The notes: generated by a model from the sequence alone, not told the origin. A stretch of DNA of 64,000 nucleotides from Treponema sp. (GCA_016290335.1 JAEETM010000007.1:1-64000), one strand, 5' to 3'; shown: positions 33,034-40,576, numbered from the stretch's first letter. Numbers and translations: made by a program.

Positions 33034-33342
33034 GCTGTGGGTTGTAACTCATTAAATTATATAGAGTTGCAAGGCCATTTCCGCAGGTCTTCCTTATTTT
33101 CATCACTTTTACACCATTTCCGCCATTCACTATCCCATTAACTACTTCTAAATCCTTATAATACATAGATTTACAAAAATCGCAAGTCTCCAAAAACAGC
33201 AATACAGGAAACTTTATGTCAAAAATCTTACTGTACCTAAATTATTGCACGAAAAAATCAAATTGTAAACTAAAGCTGAATACGAAAAATACAACCGGTT
33301 ATAAGGAGTCCGGCGCTCCCCAAAGGTTACTTCAAGGATTTT
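33034..33342 (-). promoter_or_regulatory. CRISPR leader of array C
   Basis: Full-length leader, close to that of array B: inverted repeat GTTGTAACTC ... GAGTTGCAA around a TATAAT-like box near the first repeat, the TTGCGATTTTTGTAAATC block, TTTTTGACATAAAG, and at the far end the GGAG/CTCC hairpin at 33305-33319. It directly follows the micropeptide gene. Confidence 0.7.
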
Positions 33343-33414
33343 TTATTTTCCAATGAGTTTTCCAACAATCGCACCAATTCCAATACCAATGGCTGTAATA
33401 ACAATAGTGAGCAT
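33343..33414 (-). CDS. 23-residue hydrophobic peptide (micropeptide), copy C
   Basis: Reads MLTIVITAIGIGIGAIVGKL, then IGK. One short membrane-spanning or amphipathic helix with GxGxG spacing and Lys at the end. GGAGG lies 8 nt before the ATG and is part of the last codons of the preceding decayed small gene. A near copy with ATA start is at 30269 and a third at 34877. Conserved in length and sequence while neighbouring DNA changed, which argues that the peptide is made. Confidence 0.5.
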   Translation of the reverse strand: MLTIVITAIGIGIGAIVGKLIGK

Positions 33415-33415
33415 G

Positions 33416-33550
33416 TCAGTTTCCTCCTTCAATCAAATCTTTTAATACCCTAAACCAGGTCACATATAAAATTAATCACGAGTCCAACTGATCTTTCCCT
33501 TCCACCCGTCTTAATCCCTTTTTGTCAAAAAACATTCATCGCATCGTTCA
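33416..33550 (-). pseudogene. Small membrane protein gene, destroyed by CRISPR repeat fragments
   Basis: Only the end (LKDLIEGGN, stop at 33416) and a short middle piece matching the NDAMDVF stretch (33520-33545) remain. Between them lie two broken repeat pieces (ATACCCTAAACCAGGTCACA near 33454-33475 and GTCTTAATCCCTTT at 33509-33522). The membrane segment is gone. Promoter element g upstream is intact. Confidence 0.6.
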
Positions 33551-33552
33551 AT

Positions 33553-33585
33553 AATATTAGAGAAGTGAATAATGAAAAAATTGAT
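33553..33585 (-). promoter_or_regulatory. Bipartite promoter-like element, copy g
   Basis: Minus strand: ATCAATTTTT, 13 nt, CTCTAATATT. It precedes the decayed small gene, micropeptide C, leader and array C. It is intact although the protein gene behind it is not, which suggests that its use is for the micropeptide or the array. Confidence 0.65.
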
Positions 33586-33593
33586 ACTTTTTT

Positions 33594-34784
33594 TTACTTT
33601 ATTCCAAACCAGTTTTTCACAACATGAGTAGAAAGCTTACCGTTGTTTTCTTCCCAATCCTCACCAGCTGCAAGAATTGCATTCAAAAACCAGGACGTTG
33701 GTTTTACAGCCTGAGCATAAGCTTCATCAACAACCTTATCACCAAAACCTGAATCAAGAACTTCCGCATTTGTTGTGTAGGCAAAGGTAAAGCGACCGGC
33801 ATTCAAATCACTGACAAACAAATCTTTATCAACACCTTCTCCAGCAAATCTTACACCAAAGCGATTCTGCAGCTTGAGCACATCCGTCTTCCATTCATCC
33901 AAGTTTTTATAGTCCGCTCTTCCATTACACAAAAGTAGAATCTTCCCGTTAGCTTCCTTATAGATATCTCCAAAAAAGTTTATGAACAAAACCAGTTTTA
34001 TGTTGTTTTCAAAACTGTGAACTGCAAGCATTTTTTCTCTGAGCTGCTCTCGTGTAAGATTTCCATATTCATTAAAAAGTTCCTTTGATAATTCCTGATT
34101 CATATTAAATACCTCTTCTCTTTGATTTGTAATTCCTTTGATAACATCAATATACTGGATCAATCCAGCATTCAGCACTTTTTCTTCATTGCGAGTTTTA
34201 AGTCCCTCAAGCCAGAACAAAATGTCTGCTTTATAAGAAAGACTGATATACCGATTCTGATTTTTGAGCAGATTAAGTTCCGCAGTTGAAATTGATTTTT
34301 CCGACGGTTTTTTTCCAAACGGCGTAAGATAAACAATAAAAACTTTTTCGCTGCTGCTATAATGTTCTTCCACAAAATCTTTATAATCAGCAATCTGACG
34401 GAACTGGTCCTCTGCATTAATTTTGTTTTCTATGATGATATAGTCTTTATCTGTCTGAATAAACAAATCCATGCGGCGTGCATCTTCTGTTGAGTTCTCT
34501 CTTGTTACCGAAAGGATTTTTGTACCCTGTATTTTCAAACCTTTGTTTTTTAAGATTGCAAGAAATGCCTCTCCGTATTCAGGATGATGATGCTTTTCCC
34601 TTGCGTCCAGCAGAAAACTTAAAATATTGCTGTGCTGATTTTCCAGATGATGTCTGTTTGTAATTTCCATTAAATTCATAGTTCCCGGAGAATTCTGTCT
34701 TTTCTTTTGAACCTGCTCTGTAATTCTTTTCATTGATGAGCATACATTTTCAAACTCTTGCATATTCCAATTTGTATTCATCAT
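33594..34784 (-). CDS. PD-(D/E)XK nuclease family protein (PDDEXK_4-like)
   Basis: About 396 residues. 'RHHLENQHSNILSFLLDARE' near the N-terminus, 'ARRMDLFIQTDKDYIIIENK' (D...E-x-K) and 'INAEDQFRQIADYKDFVEEH' (Q-x4-Y helix) match the PDDEXK_4 nuclease family found in defence islands. The nuclease residues look intact. AAGGAG lies 10 nt before the ATG at 34784; a frame reaching further up crosses a leader-like segment and is unlikely. It occupies the place that an array has in the other cassettes, behind a small membrane gene, a micropeptide and promoter element i. Confidence 0.75.
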   Translation of the reverse strand: MMNTNWNMQEFENVCSSMKRITEQVQKKRQNSPGTMNLMEITNRHHLENQHSNILSFLLDAREKHHHPEYGEAFLAILKNKGLKIQGTKILSVTRENSTEDARRMDLFIQTDKDYIIIENKINAEDQFRQIADYKDFVEEHYSSSEKVFIVYLTPFGKKPSEKSISTAELNLLKNQNRYISLSYKADILFWLEGLKTRNEEKVLNAGLIQYIDVIKGITNQREEVFNMNQELSKELFNEYGNLTREQLREKMLAVHSFENNIKLVLFINFFGDIYKEANGKILLLCNGRADYKNLDEWKTDVLKLQNRFGVRFAGEGVDKDLFVSDLNAGRFTFAYTTNAEVLDSGFGDKVVDEAYAQAVKPTSWFLNAILAAGEDWEENNGKLSTHVVKNWFGIK

Positions 34785-34876
34785 TGATAATGTTCTCCTT
34801 AATAAAAAATAGCAATATTGATAAAACCGGTTACTAGGAGTCCGGTACTCCCCAAGGGTCACTTCAAGGATTTTTA

Positions 34877-34945
34877 TCATCCAATGAGTTTTCCAACAAA
34901 TGCCCCCAGGCCAATGCCAATAGTTGCCACAATAATCGTAAGCAT
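34877..34945 (-). CDS. 22-residue hydrophobic peptide (micropeptide), copy i
   Basis: Reads MLTIIVATIGIGLGAFVGKL, then IG. GGAGGT, part of the last codons of the upstream gene, is the ribosome site, and the upstream stop and this start form TGATATG, so the pair is translationally coupled. Third member of the micropeptide family. Confidence 0.5.
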   Translation of the reverse strand: MLTIIVATIGIGLGAFVGKLIG

Positions 34946-34946
34946 A

Positions 34947-35138
34947 TCATTCACCTCCATCTATCAAATCTTTAATTGTCTTTTTGTCTGGTAAGTACTT
35001 AGAAACCTTGTTATCAAAAACATCCATAGCGTCGTTCAATTTTCCATCCAATTCTTTTCCCTTCTCAGTTGTTGACAATGCAGCCCCAACAATGGCCCCG
35101 ATTCCACCAAAAACCAGCATACAAGCTTTTTCCAACAT
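34947..35138 (-). CDS. Small Gly-rich membrane protein, copy 3 of CRISPR-linked family
   Basis: 63 residues: MLEKACMLVFGGIGAIVGAA, then L-S-T-T-E-K-G-K-E-L-D and the tail 'FDNKVSKYLPDKKTIKDLID' plus GGE. Only this and the copy at 30342 keep the full tail. GGAGG is 6 nt before the ATG at 35138. Promoter element i lies 50 nt upstream. Followed at once by a micropeptide and then the PD-(D/E)XK nuclease gene. Confidence 0.65.
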   Translation of the reverse strand: MLEKACMLVFGGIGAIVGAALSTTEKGKELDGKLNDAMDVFDNKVSKYLPDKKTIKDLIDGGE

Positions 35139-35189
35139 AAATGTCCTCCATAAAAAAATATTTTTTCCGGCATCTTTTGTGCCTACAAT

Positions 35190-35222
35190 AATATATGAGA
35201 ATCGATTGATGAAAAAATTGAT
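35190..35222 (-). promoter_or_regulatory. Bipartite promoter-like element, copy i
   Basis: Minus strand: ATCAATTTTT, 13 nt, CTCATATATT. The sequence after it differs from copies b, d and e, so the two boxes are conserved on their own. It precedes small gene, micropeptide and nuclease gene. Confidence 0.55.
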
Positions 35223-35310
35223 AATTTTAAGAAAAAAAATGCAAAAAAACTCCATCCTAGCATAAAAAAATAAGATTCTCTCCGATGAGACATACCCGCA
35301 ATTGTCATTT

Positions 35311-35544
35311 TTAAATCTCCACTCTTTCGTGAATTACTGATCCTACATCAGGTCTATCATCCGGAGCCTCTGGTATAATCCTATACTGAACCCCAGCTAC
35401 AACTTCGTTTTCTGATTTTGAATGAATTACTTCGTTTACAGAAAACCCAACAAAAAAGCTGCACATAGAAAGCAGTACCAGAAATAAGCACATCATAAAA
35501 GTTCCAGTTGATTCTTTTTTCATAATTCTACAGATTGGTTTCAT
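35311..35544 (-). CDS. Small membrane protein, unknown
   Basis: 77 residues with one strong membrane segment (GTFMMCLFLVLLSMCSFFVG) and a soluble acidic tail. GAGGGGG lies 8 nt before the ATG at 35544. It is 19 nt downstream of the 121-residue gene and probably in operon with it. No family recognised. Confidence 0.55.
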   Translation of the reverse strand: MKPICRIMKKESTGTFMMCLFLVLLSMCSFFVGFSVNEVIHSKSENEVVAGVQYRIIPEAPDDRPDVGSVIHERVEI

Positions 35545-35563
35545 TAACACCCCCTCAGATTCA

Positions 35564-35929
35564 TTAGTAAGCTAGATCTAACTCATTGACGTTGGCAATC
35601 TCAGCCTCAGTATTCCCATGAGTATAAACTCCAATTTTCTTTCCGTTATTTGCATTGCAAACTGCTTCTAAATATGATGCTGTAAGTTTGGTGCGTCCGC
35701 TAGCTTCTAATGCCTCATCGCGAATATCTACAGTTACAACATGTCCGTAAGGCTTGTAGACATAGAGTCTTACACAGAAGTATGGCTCTGGATATGACTT
35801 AAACATTCCGTTCCCATTACAATAACCATACGACTCTCTTCGATAACTACGACCTGCTCTTCCTTTTACCGCATATCCCCACTGGATTGTGCCTTTCTCA
35901 AATTTTAGAACTCTTGCTTTCGAATACAT
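35564..35929 (-). CDS. Unknown small basic protein
   Basis: 121 residues, rich in Tyr, Arg and Gly in the first half (YAVKGRAGRSYRRESYGYCN), then a mixed alpha/beta part. No family recognised and no signal peptide. GGAGG precedes the ATG. Upstream, at 35966-35996, GTCAACTTTA, 11 nt, CTCTTATTAT resembles the bipartite element but with different spacing. Confidence 0.5.
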   Translation of the reverse strand: MYSKARVLKFEKGTIQWGYAVKGRAGRSYRRESYGYCNGNGMFKSYPEPYFCVRLYVYKPYGHVVTVDIRDEALEASGRTKLTASYLEAVCNANNGKKIGVYTHGNTEAEIANVNELDLAY

Positions 35930-36099
35930 ATTTTTCCTCCTATTTTGGCTTCTTATCTCTTATAAATAATAAGAGGACAATATGAATAAAGTTGACAAAA
36001 AAAATGATTTTTTTTTAAAAGTCTAAGAGTGGCGAGATATTTAAGGAGAATCGATTAGTTGAAGATTTCTTTGAATATTTAAAAAAAATGAATTCTAAA

Positions 36100-38133
36100 T
36101 CATTTCTTATTATCAAATAAGATTTCCATTAAAGACATTAACAACCCTTTTGTATCCTCAAGAGAAGCTATTGGATAAACACATTTTTTATCTTCTACTA
36201 CTCTCTCATACAAAATTATTTCAGATCCATGAGCCGCATCATTTCGATTTTTTGTACAGTTTTTTATACCTTCTCCCAAAACTCTCAGTTGTTCTATATC
36301 GTCATTTGTTAAATAATATTCTTGTCTAAGAAAATTGTTAAACTCTATGGTAATTTCAACATCTGAACATAAAAAGGCAAGGTTTCCTAACTCACAAGTC
36401 TTCTTAAACTCTAATCCATACTTTTTTTTATACATATATTTTTCGGGTTTGGATAGAAATTTGTTAGAACTTATAACGTCTTCTTTATTTAATTCTAAGA
36501 TTTTCTTTTTATATGGAATATAAATTAGTTTATTTAGAAAATTTTCAAGCGACATGTAATACATAATTGAGATACAACTATAATCAAAATCTTGTTTTTC
36601 TTTTGAATTGATTATATATATTGAATATAAATATTCTGCAGATGCCAAACTATTCAGTAAAGAAGGATACTGTTTTAATACTCTTTCATACTTTGAAAAG
36701 TTTTGTTCTAGTGCTTGATAAATTTTTGAATAATCTTCTTCTTCTTCTATTGAAGATTTCATTTTTTCAACAATCGTATTAATAAAGTTTTCAATTTTAT
36801 TTTCCGGAATTGTATTTGTAAATCTTCTAAGAAATCTTAAATATTCTTGTTTAGCAAGCATTAATTTATCAATATCATCATTATTATTCAAACACAATTC
36901 AAAGAAGTTAAAATCATTATTGACAATTGCTTCGCGAATTCTTTTTTCATCTTCTTTTTTTTCAACTAATGTCTTTTTTTCCCAAGAGGATTTCAGCACA
37001 GATAATTGTTCTATATCATTACTATAAAATTTTGCATTATTATAAACAAAAGTGTCATAAAGATTTTTATTGTAATCAAATAAGAGAATTAAACTAGAAT
37101 ATCGTTCATCAATTTTGCCAAGAACTTGTTTTTTATCATCTGGAAGTTCATCTAGTTTTATTATAATATTGAATAGTATATTATATAAGTCTTTACCTCT
37201 AGCAATTGTAGAGTAAGCATGTTGCAAAGATAAAATGTCAAATTCATTTTTTTCAGGAAATGCCTCTTTTAATGCTTCTATCATATAAAACGACATGCTT
37301 ATATTCGGAACCTCGACATCAAAACTTTTTCCAAAGAAAAAGTCATAACCCCATGACTTAGATTCAGTTCCTAATCTAAAGTGATGCATTGCTAATTGTA
37401 AAATCTGGTGAAACTTGATAAATAGAGTTTCAATATCTTTATAAACTGAATTATGATTCAAGTTAGACGTTAATTGTTTAACAACTAGGTAATTTGAATT
37501 AGTATCCTGGTAGAGATAAAAATATTTCTGTATATATAAATTTATTTTCTCAAGAATCTTTTCTAATATTCTTTGTTCATAAGTTAATTCCCATTCTTTA
37601 TAAAAAATCAAAATCTCTGGTATAGAATATTCTCCTACTATAGCATCTAATATTGAACTTTCTTGAATCATATCAATAATATTCCCATTATTGTCTTCAA
37701 AACATGTATCTACATTTTGTCTGCATAATTTGAAGGGGATAGCTTCTTTTGTCAAACATAGACTTTTCTTAAAGGATTTATATTCTGCAATTAAAAGCTC
37801 TCGTTTTCGACCTTCTTTTTCTTCTACAAGTTTTGCACAATATCCTTTAATTGTATCGATAACAAAATGATTAAAATAGTATAATGCACTATAGGCTTCA
37901 AGTAATTCATCGTTCTTTTTTGAATCAGGAAGTAGTACTTGTTTTTTAATATTTTCTATATTTATTGAATAATGTATATTTTTTATATCTAAATCAGTTT
38001 TATATATAATTGCCTTCTCGAATGAAAAATATCCTTTGTTCTTTTTCTCTTTATAAATATTAAAAAGATTTCTGTCTTGCACATTCTTTGATTTCAAATA
38101 TGAAAATATTTGAGTATAATTAATTTTGTTCAT
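36100..38133 (-). CDS. Large HEPN-like protein, possible abortive infection effector
   Basis: 677 residues, mostly helical, AT-rich and Lys/Asn-rich. No assigned family. Near the C-terminus 'KNCTKNRNDAAHGSEIIL' gives R630-x4-H635, the catalytic motif of HEPN RNases (R-N-D-x-x-H is the common form). HEPN proteins of this size are found in abortive infection and RNA-cleavage defence systems. Start supported by GAGGA upstream; it overlaps the end of a decayed gene by 14 nt. Its low GC content compared with the phosphoesterase gene to the right suggests recent transfer. Confidence 0.55.
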   Translation of the reverse strand: MNKINYTQIFSYLKSKNVQDRNLFNIYKEKKNKGYFSFEKAIIYKTDLDIKNIHYSINIENIKKQVLLPDSKKNDELLEAYSALYYFNHFVIDTIKGYCAKLVEEKEGRKRELLIAEYKSFKKSLCLTKEAIPFKLCRQNVDTCFEDNNGNIIDMIQESSILDAIVGEYSIPEILIFYKEWELTYEQRILEKILEKINLYIQKYFYLYQDTNSNYLVVKQLTSNLNHNSVYKDIETLFIKFHQILQLAMHHFRLGTESKSWGYDFFFGKSFDVEVPNISMSFYMIEALKEAFPEKNEFDILSLQHAYSTIARGKDLYNILFNIIIKLDELPDDKKQVLGKIDERYSSLILLFDYNKNLYDTFVYNNAKFYSNDIEQLSVLKSSWEKKTLVEKKEDEKRIREAIVNNDFNFFELCLNNNDDIDKLMLAKQEYLRFLRRFTNTIPENKIENFINTIVEKMKSSIEEEEDYSKIYQALEQNFSKYERVLKQYPSLLNSLASAEYLYSIYIINSKEKQDFDYSCISIMYYMSLENFLNKLIYIPYKKKILELNKEDVISSNKFLSKPEKYMYKKKYGLEFKKTCELGNLAFLCSDVEITIEFNNFLRQEYYLTNDDIEQLRVLGEGIKNCTKNRNDAAHGSEIILYERVVEDKKCVYPIASLEDTKGLLMSLMEILFDNKK

Positions 38134-38532
38134 TACAATCCTCTAAAAAAATCTCATCTAATTTTTCTAACGCTTTATTAAGAAATTGCCTTAATTCATG
38201 ATTAAGAGCATCTTTTTTAATATCTGTATAATACTTCTTTCCTATATCCCACTGACTTGGAAGAATCTTATTATCTTCACTGATTATCATATTTACCATA
38301 TTTTTATTGATAAAATCAATTTTTTACAAATATGGCTTATATCAAAATCAGTATTTACAAAGGAATAGCTTTGGACAGAACTATTGCGTTTTCTATTCTT
38401 TAAAAAAAGATGATTCCGGATTATCCGTCATAGGTTGTTTACAAACTTCAATATCAATTCGAGTATCCTCAGAATCATCCAAATCTGTATTTCTTACAAT
38501 CCCTTTTTAGTAATTTCTATTTTATTATCCAT
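38120..38532 (-). pseudogene. Gene broken by three homopolymer frameshifts, unknown product
   Basis: Reading from 38532, four consecutive pieces in different frames join to one protein: MDNKIEITK, then KGIVRNTDLDDSEDTRIDIE up to ESSFF, then KNRKRNSSVQSYSFVNTDFD up to LILSIK, then NMVNMIISEDNKILPSQWDI up to the stop at 38120. Each break is at an A or T run. The last piece ends in the start of the HEPN-like gene. It was probably the partner gene upstream of the HEPN protein, perhaps an antitoxin. Sequencing error in homopolymers is the alternative. Confidence 0.5.
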
Positions 38533-38550
38533 TTGAGATTTCAGCAAGTT

Positions 38551-39333
38551 TTAATTCGATGATTTATAGTTTCTCACCACCACCCCTCCCCTATACACCC
38601 CCACATACGCACTCTCCTCAAAATGCTCACACCCCCAGTCGCTGTGCCAGTGACCAAAAAACCACTTTTTGTACGTAACCAGCGAATCGATTTTATCATT
38701 AAAAACAACGGTGGAATCCAAAGAAAGCGCTTCAAGATTTTCTTCATCAAGGAAATAAGGATCTATACAGGCGATCCCGGCAGACGGTCCGGTGTGAGAA
38801 AGGATATAATCAAAGTTAGTTCCTTCTAACTTCAGCTTTTCAAGGCAGGCAGTCTCCTCTTTTTTAGTCCAGCGTTCCTGCGGCCACCAGGATTCGTGCA
38901 GGGTCCTGAATGCTTTATCTTCGCTTAAGGCACCGCCCAACACCAGAAATCGCGAACCTTCAATTTCATAAATCTCGCCGCGCTTAAAATAAAAAACATT
39001 CTCACTCACCTTGCGGACCGCAGCTCCAAACATTGCCACCTCTGGCAGCTTTTCAATCATATCGTAATTATCGTGATTCCCCGGAACCGCAAAAATCTTG
39101 AACGGCTTGCTGTTATACCATTCCAGAAGATACCTGTCCGTTTTATCAGTCGGATGAATCCCCTGCTCGTCCACCGCACACTCATACCACGGCAGCCCAA
39201 AATCCCCCAGCACGATTGCGTAACTAATTGCAGAATAATCCACCCCCTGCATCTTGCAGTTCAGCTTCATTTTCCCCACAGAAAGATTCGCCATATCATT
39301 TACGTTATGCGTGTCCCCGGTAATATAAATCAT
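38551..39333 (-). CDS. Calcineurin-like metallophosphoesterase
   Basis: 260 residues with the full motif set: 'GDTHNV' (D-x-H), 'VLGDFGLPW' (G-D), 'VPGNHDNYD' (G-N-H-D), 'LSHTGPSAG' and 'FGHWHSDWG' (G-H-x-H). These bind two metal ions and hydrolyse phosphoesters; nucleotide or RNA ligands are possible. The start is 4 nt before the stop of the upstream gene, with which it is co-transcribed. That partner belongs to a family named cyclic-phosphate processing receiver domain, so the two may act on the same ligand. Confidence 0.8.
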   Translation of the reverse strand: MIYITGDTHNVNDMANLSVGKMKLNCKMQGVDYSAISYAIVLGDFGLPWYECAVDEQGIHPTDKTDRYLLEWYNSKPFKIFAVPGNHDNYDMIEKLPEVAMFGAAVRKVSENVFYFKRGEIYEIEGSRFLVLGGALSEDKAFRTLHESWWPQERWTKKEETACLEKLKLEGTNFDYILSHTGPSAGIACIDPYFLDEENLEALSLDSTVVFNDKIDSLVTYKKWFFGHWHSDWGCEHFEESAYVGVYRGGVVVRNYKSSN

Positions 39334-39336
39334 CTT

Positions 39337-39657
39337 TCACTTCTCTCCCACAAACACCCTATGCCACGCATTCAACACTCCTCTTATATTTTCCTTCCCC
39401 ACCACATTCGAACTTTGAATCTCAAACTCCGGGATATCCAGCTGATGCGCCTGGCAGTAAGTCACAACAAACTTCGCACAATCATACCCCGATTTTTCCT
39501 CCCCCAAATCGTGGTCAAAACAGATGATGTCAGGCAGCCCGTTCGCATTTATATACTTGCAAAACTCCTCATAATTTTTCACCCAGGTGATATCATACTC
39601 GCCGTTAATAAAATCCTCTGGCCTCCTGAAATCATCCAGCCATAAAAGCTTTTTCAT
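39337..39657 (-). CDS. Cyclic-phosphate processing receiver domain protein (cREC-like)
   Basis: 106 residues, a receiver-like domain: 'KKLLWLDDFRRPEDF' and 'GLPDIICFDHDLGEEKSGYD' match the small family in which the phospho-acceptor region carries L-D-D-x-R and F-D-H-D-L-G. It is predicted in the literature to process cyclic phosphates of RNA or nucleotides. Start set at 39657, with GGAGG about 13 nt upstream; a longer frame has no ribosome site. Coupled to the phosphoesterase gene. Confidence 0.65.
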   Translation of the reverse strand: MKKLLWLDDFRRPEDFINGEYDITWVKNYEEFCKYINANGLPDIICFDHDLGEEKSGYDCAKFVVTYCQAHQLDIPEFEIQSSNVVGKENIRGVLNAWHRVFVGEK

Positions 39658-39783
39658 AATCAGAACTTTACCTCCGTCCAGAAAATGCCTCACATATAAT
39701 AATACCACCCCGCACTCTCATTTCGTGATACTCGGAAACCAATGTGAGAAAAAAAATGAAAAAAATTGATTTACTACCCAAGG

Positions 39784-39956
39784 TGGGGGAAGTCTCCCCC
39801 TCGCTCCAATCGGCTCGCGCCGTTTTCCGCTACCCCCTCCAGCGGGGTAAAGTTACCGGAGTTTTGCTTCGCAAAACTCCTTGCGCAGATAAAATCATTT
39901 TTAGTTAAAAATATAACACTCAACCTGCGCTACCCCGCAACGCCCCTGTGATGTTA
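39784..39956. repeat. Dispersed GC-rich repeat, copy 1
   Basis: Begins GGGGGAAGTCTCCCCCTCGC, contains CTACCCCCTCCAGCGGGGTA and an inner hairpin GGAGTTTTGC/GCAAAACTCC, and ends CGCTACCCCGCAACGCCCC. The same ends occur at 41182-41389 and 43535-43613 with different inner sequence. GC content is far above the surroundings. Intergenic, like REP or MITE elements; no transposase seen. Confidence 0.75.
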
Positions 39957-39958
39957 TC

Positions 39959-40013
39959 TACAAAGAGCATACATTGCATTACTATTCTGCAATTCTTCAA
40001 GTAAACTCTGACA
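39959..40013 (-). pseudogene. Fragment of the DUF2281-type antitoxin gene
   Basis: About 55 nt match the stretch 40726-40780 of the antitoxin gene (AAGAGCATACATT, TACTATTCTGCAATTCTTCA) with a few changes. It is a leftover of a second copy of the toxin-antitoxin unit or of a partial duplication. Confidence 0.6.
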
Positions 40014-40069
40014 ATACGCAATATTTAAACATCAAATAACTCTGATAATGCGCACTATTAACGTCCTAT

Positions 40070-40138
40070 TTGGCGATTTGGCAAGTTTTTACTTGGCGAG
40101 TTGGCCGTTTTTCATTTGGCGTTTTGGCACTTTCATTT
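40070..40138. repeat. Three tandem 23-nt units
   Basis: TTGGCG starts at 40070, 40093 and 40116; each unit has TTGGCG, 2 nt, TTGGC and a T-rich tail. It lies just after the stop of the PIN toxin gene. Period and units are exact by eye; role unknown. Confidence 0.7.
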
Positions 40139-40141
40139 TTT

Positions 40142-40576
40142 TTATTTTCCAAACTTTTTAAAAAAATCTGCAGGAGTAATAGCAGGAATAATAGAAGTTT
40201 TATAATCATCTGTATTACGTGTTACAATGTAATCAGCTCCTATCTGGATTGAAACTTCGTGTTGAACAGAATCTTCAAAATCTGTCCATGATGAGTTTAA
40301 TGCGTTTCTTATACAGGATTCATCTATTCCAGCAATAGAAATAATTTCTAACAAATCCTGTAGATGCTTTTTCACATCTTGCTTTTCATCATTTGTTGCC
40401 TGTTTGTGAGCTATATAAAAAATATCTGTAATTGAAGTCGCAGAAATAAAAAAATCAATAGGATTCGTATCTGCAAGTTTCAATACCTTTTTACTTTCAT
40501 CACAGAAATCTGAATTTTTGAGAAGAATATCCAGAATGATATTTGAATCAAGAAAAACTGTCATTTTATAATCCAT
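40142..40576 (-). CDS. PIN-domain toxin (VapC-like RNase)
   Basis: 144 residues. 'VFLDSNIILDILLKN' supplies the first Asp of the PIN active site, 'ISATSITDIFYIAHKQ' the Glu/Asp region, and 'WTDFEDSVQHEVSIQIGADYIVTRN' plus 'TDDY' the last acidic cluster. PIN toxins cut RNA and are held by the antitoxin encoded just upstream. Two ATG codons (40576 and 40564) are possible; both overlap or touch the antitoxin stop, so translation is coupled. Confidence 0.8.
   Translation of the reverse strand: MDYKMTVFLDSNIILDILLKNSDFCDESKKVLKLADTNPIDFFISATSITDIFYIAHKQATNDEKQDVKKHLQDLLEIISIAGIDESCIRNALNSSWTDFEDSVQHEVSIQIGADYIVTRNTDDYKTSIIPAITPADFFKKFGK

Noticed and set aside
28834..33202. 60-63 codon frames in all three CRISPR leaders (28834-29016, 29938-30129, 33020-33202)
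   Set aside because: They overlap the first repeat, differ at many amino acid positions between copies and have no good ribosome site; the conservation is explained by the leader.
35966..35996. GTCAACTTTA-N11-CTCTTATTAT upstream of the 121-residue gene
   Set aside because: Similar boxes but spacing is 11 and the first box differs at several bases; not counted as a copy.
38310..38345. ATCAATTTTT on the + strand inside the frameshifted gene
   Set aside because: Wrong orientation for any gene start nearby and no second box.
39073..39645. 190-codon + strand frame over the phosphoesterase and receiver genes
   Set aside because: It spans two well-supported minus-strand genes and has no family features.
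39748..39777. ATCAATTTTTTTCATTTTTTTT before the receiver-domain gene
   Set aside because: First box matches, but no CTCTAATATT-like box follows at the fixed distance.
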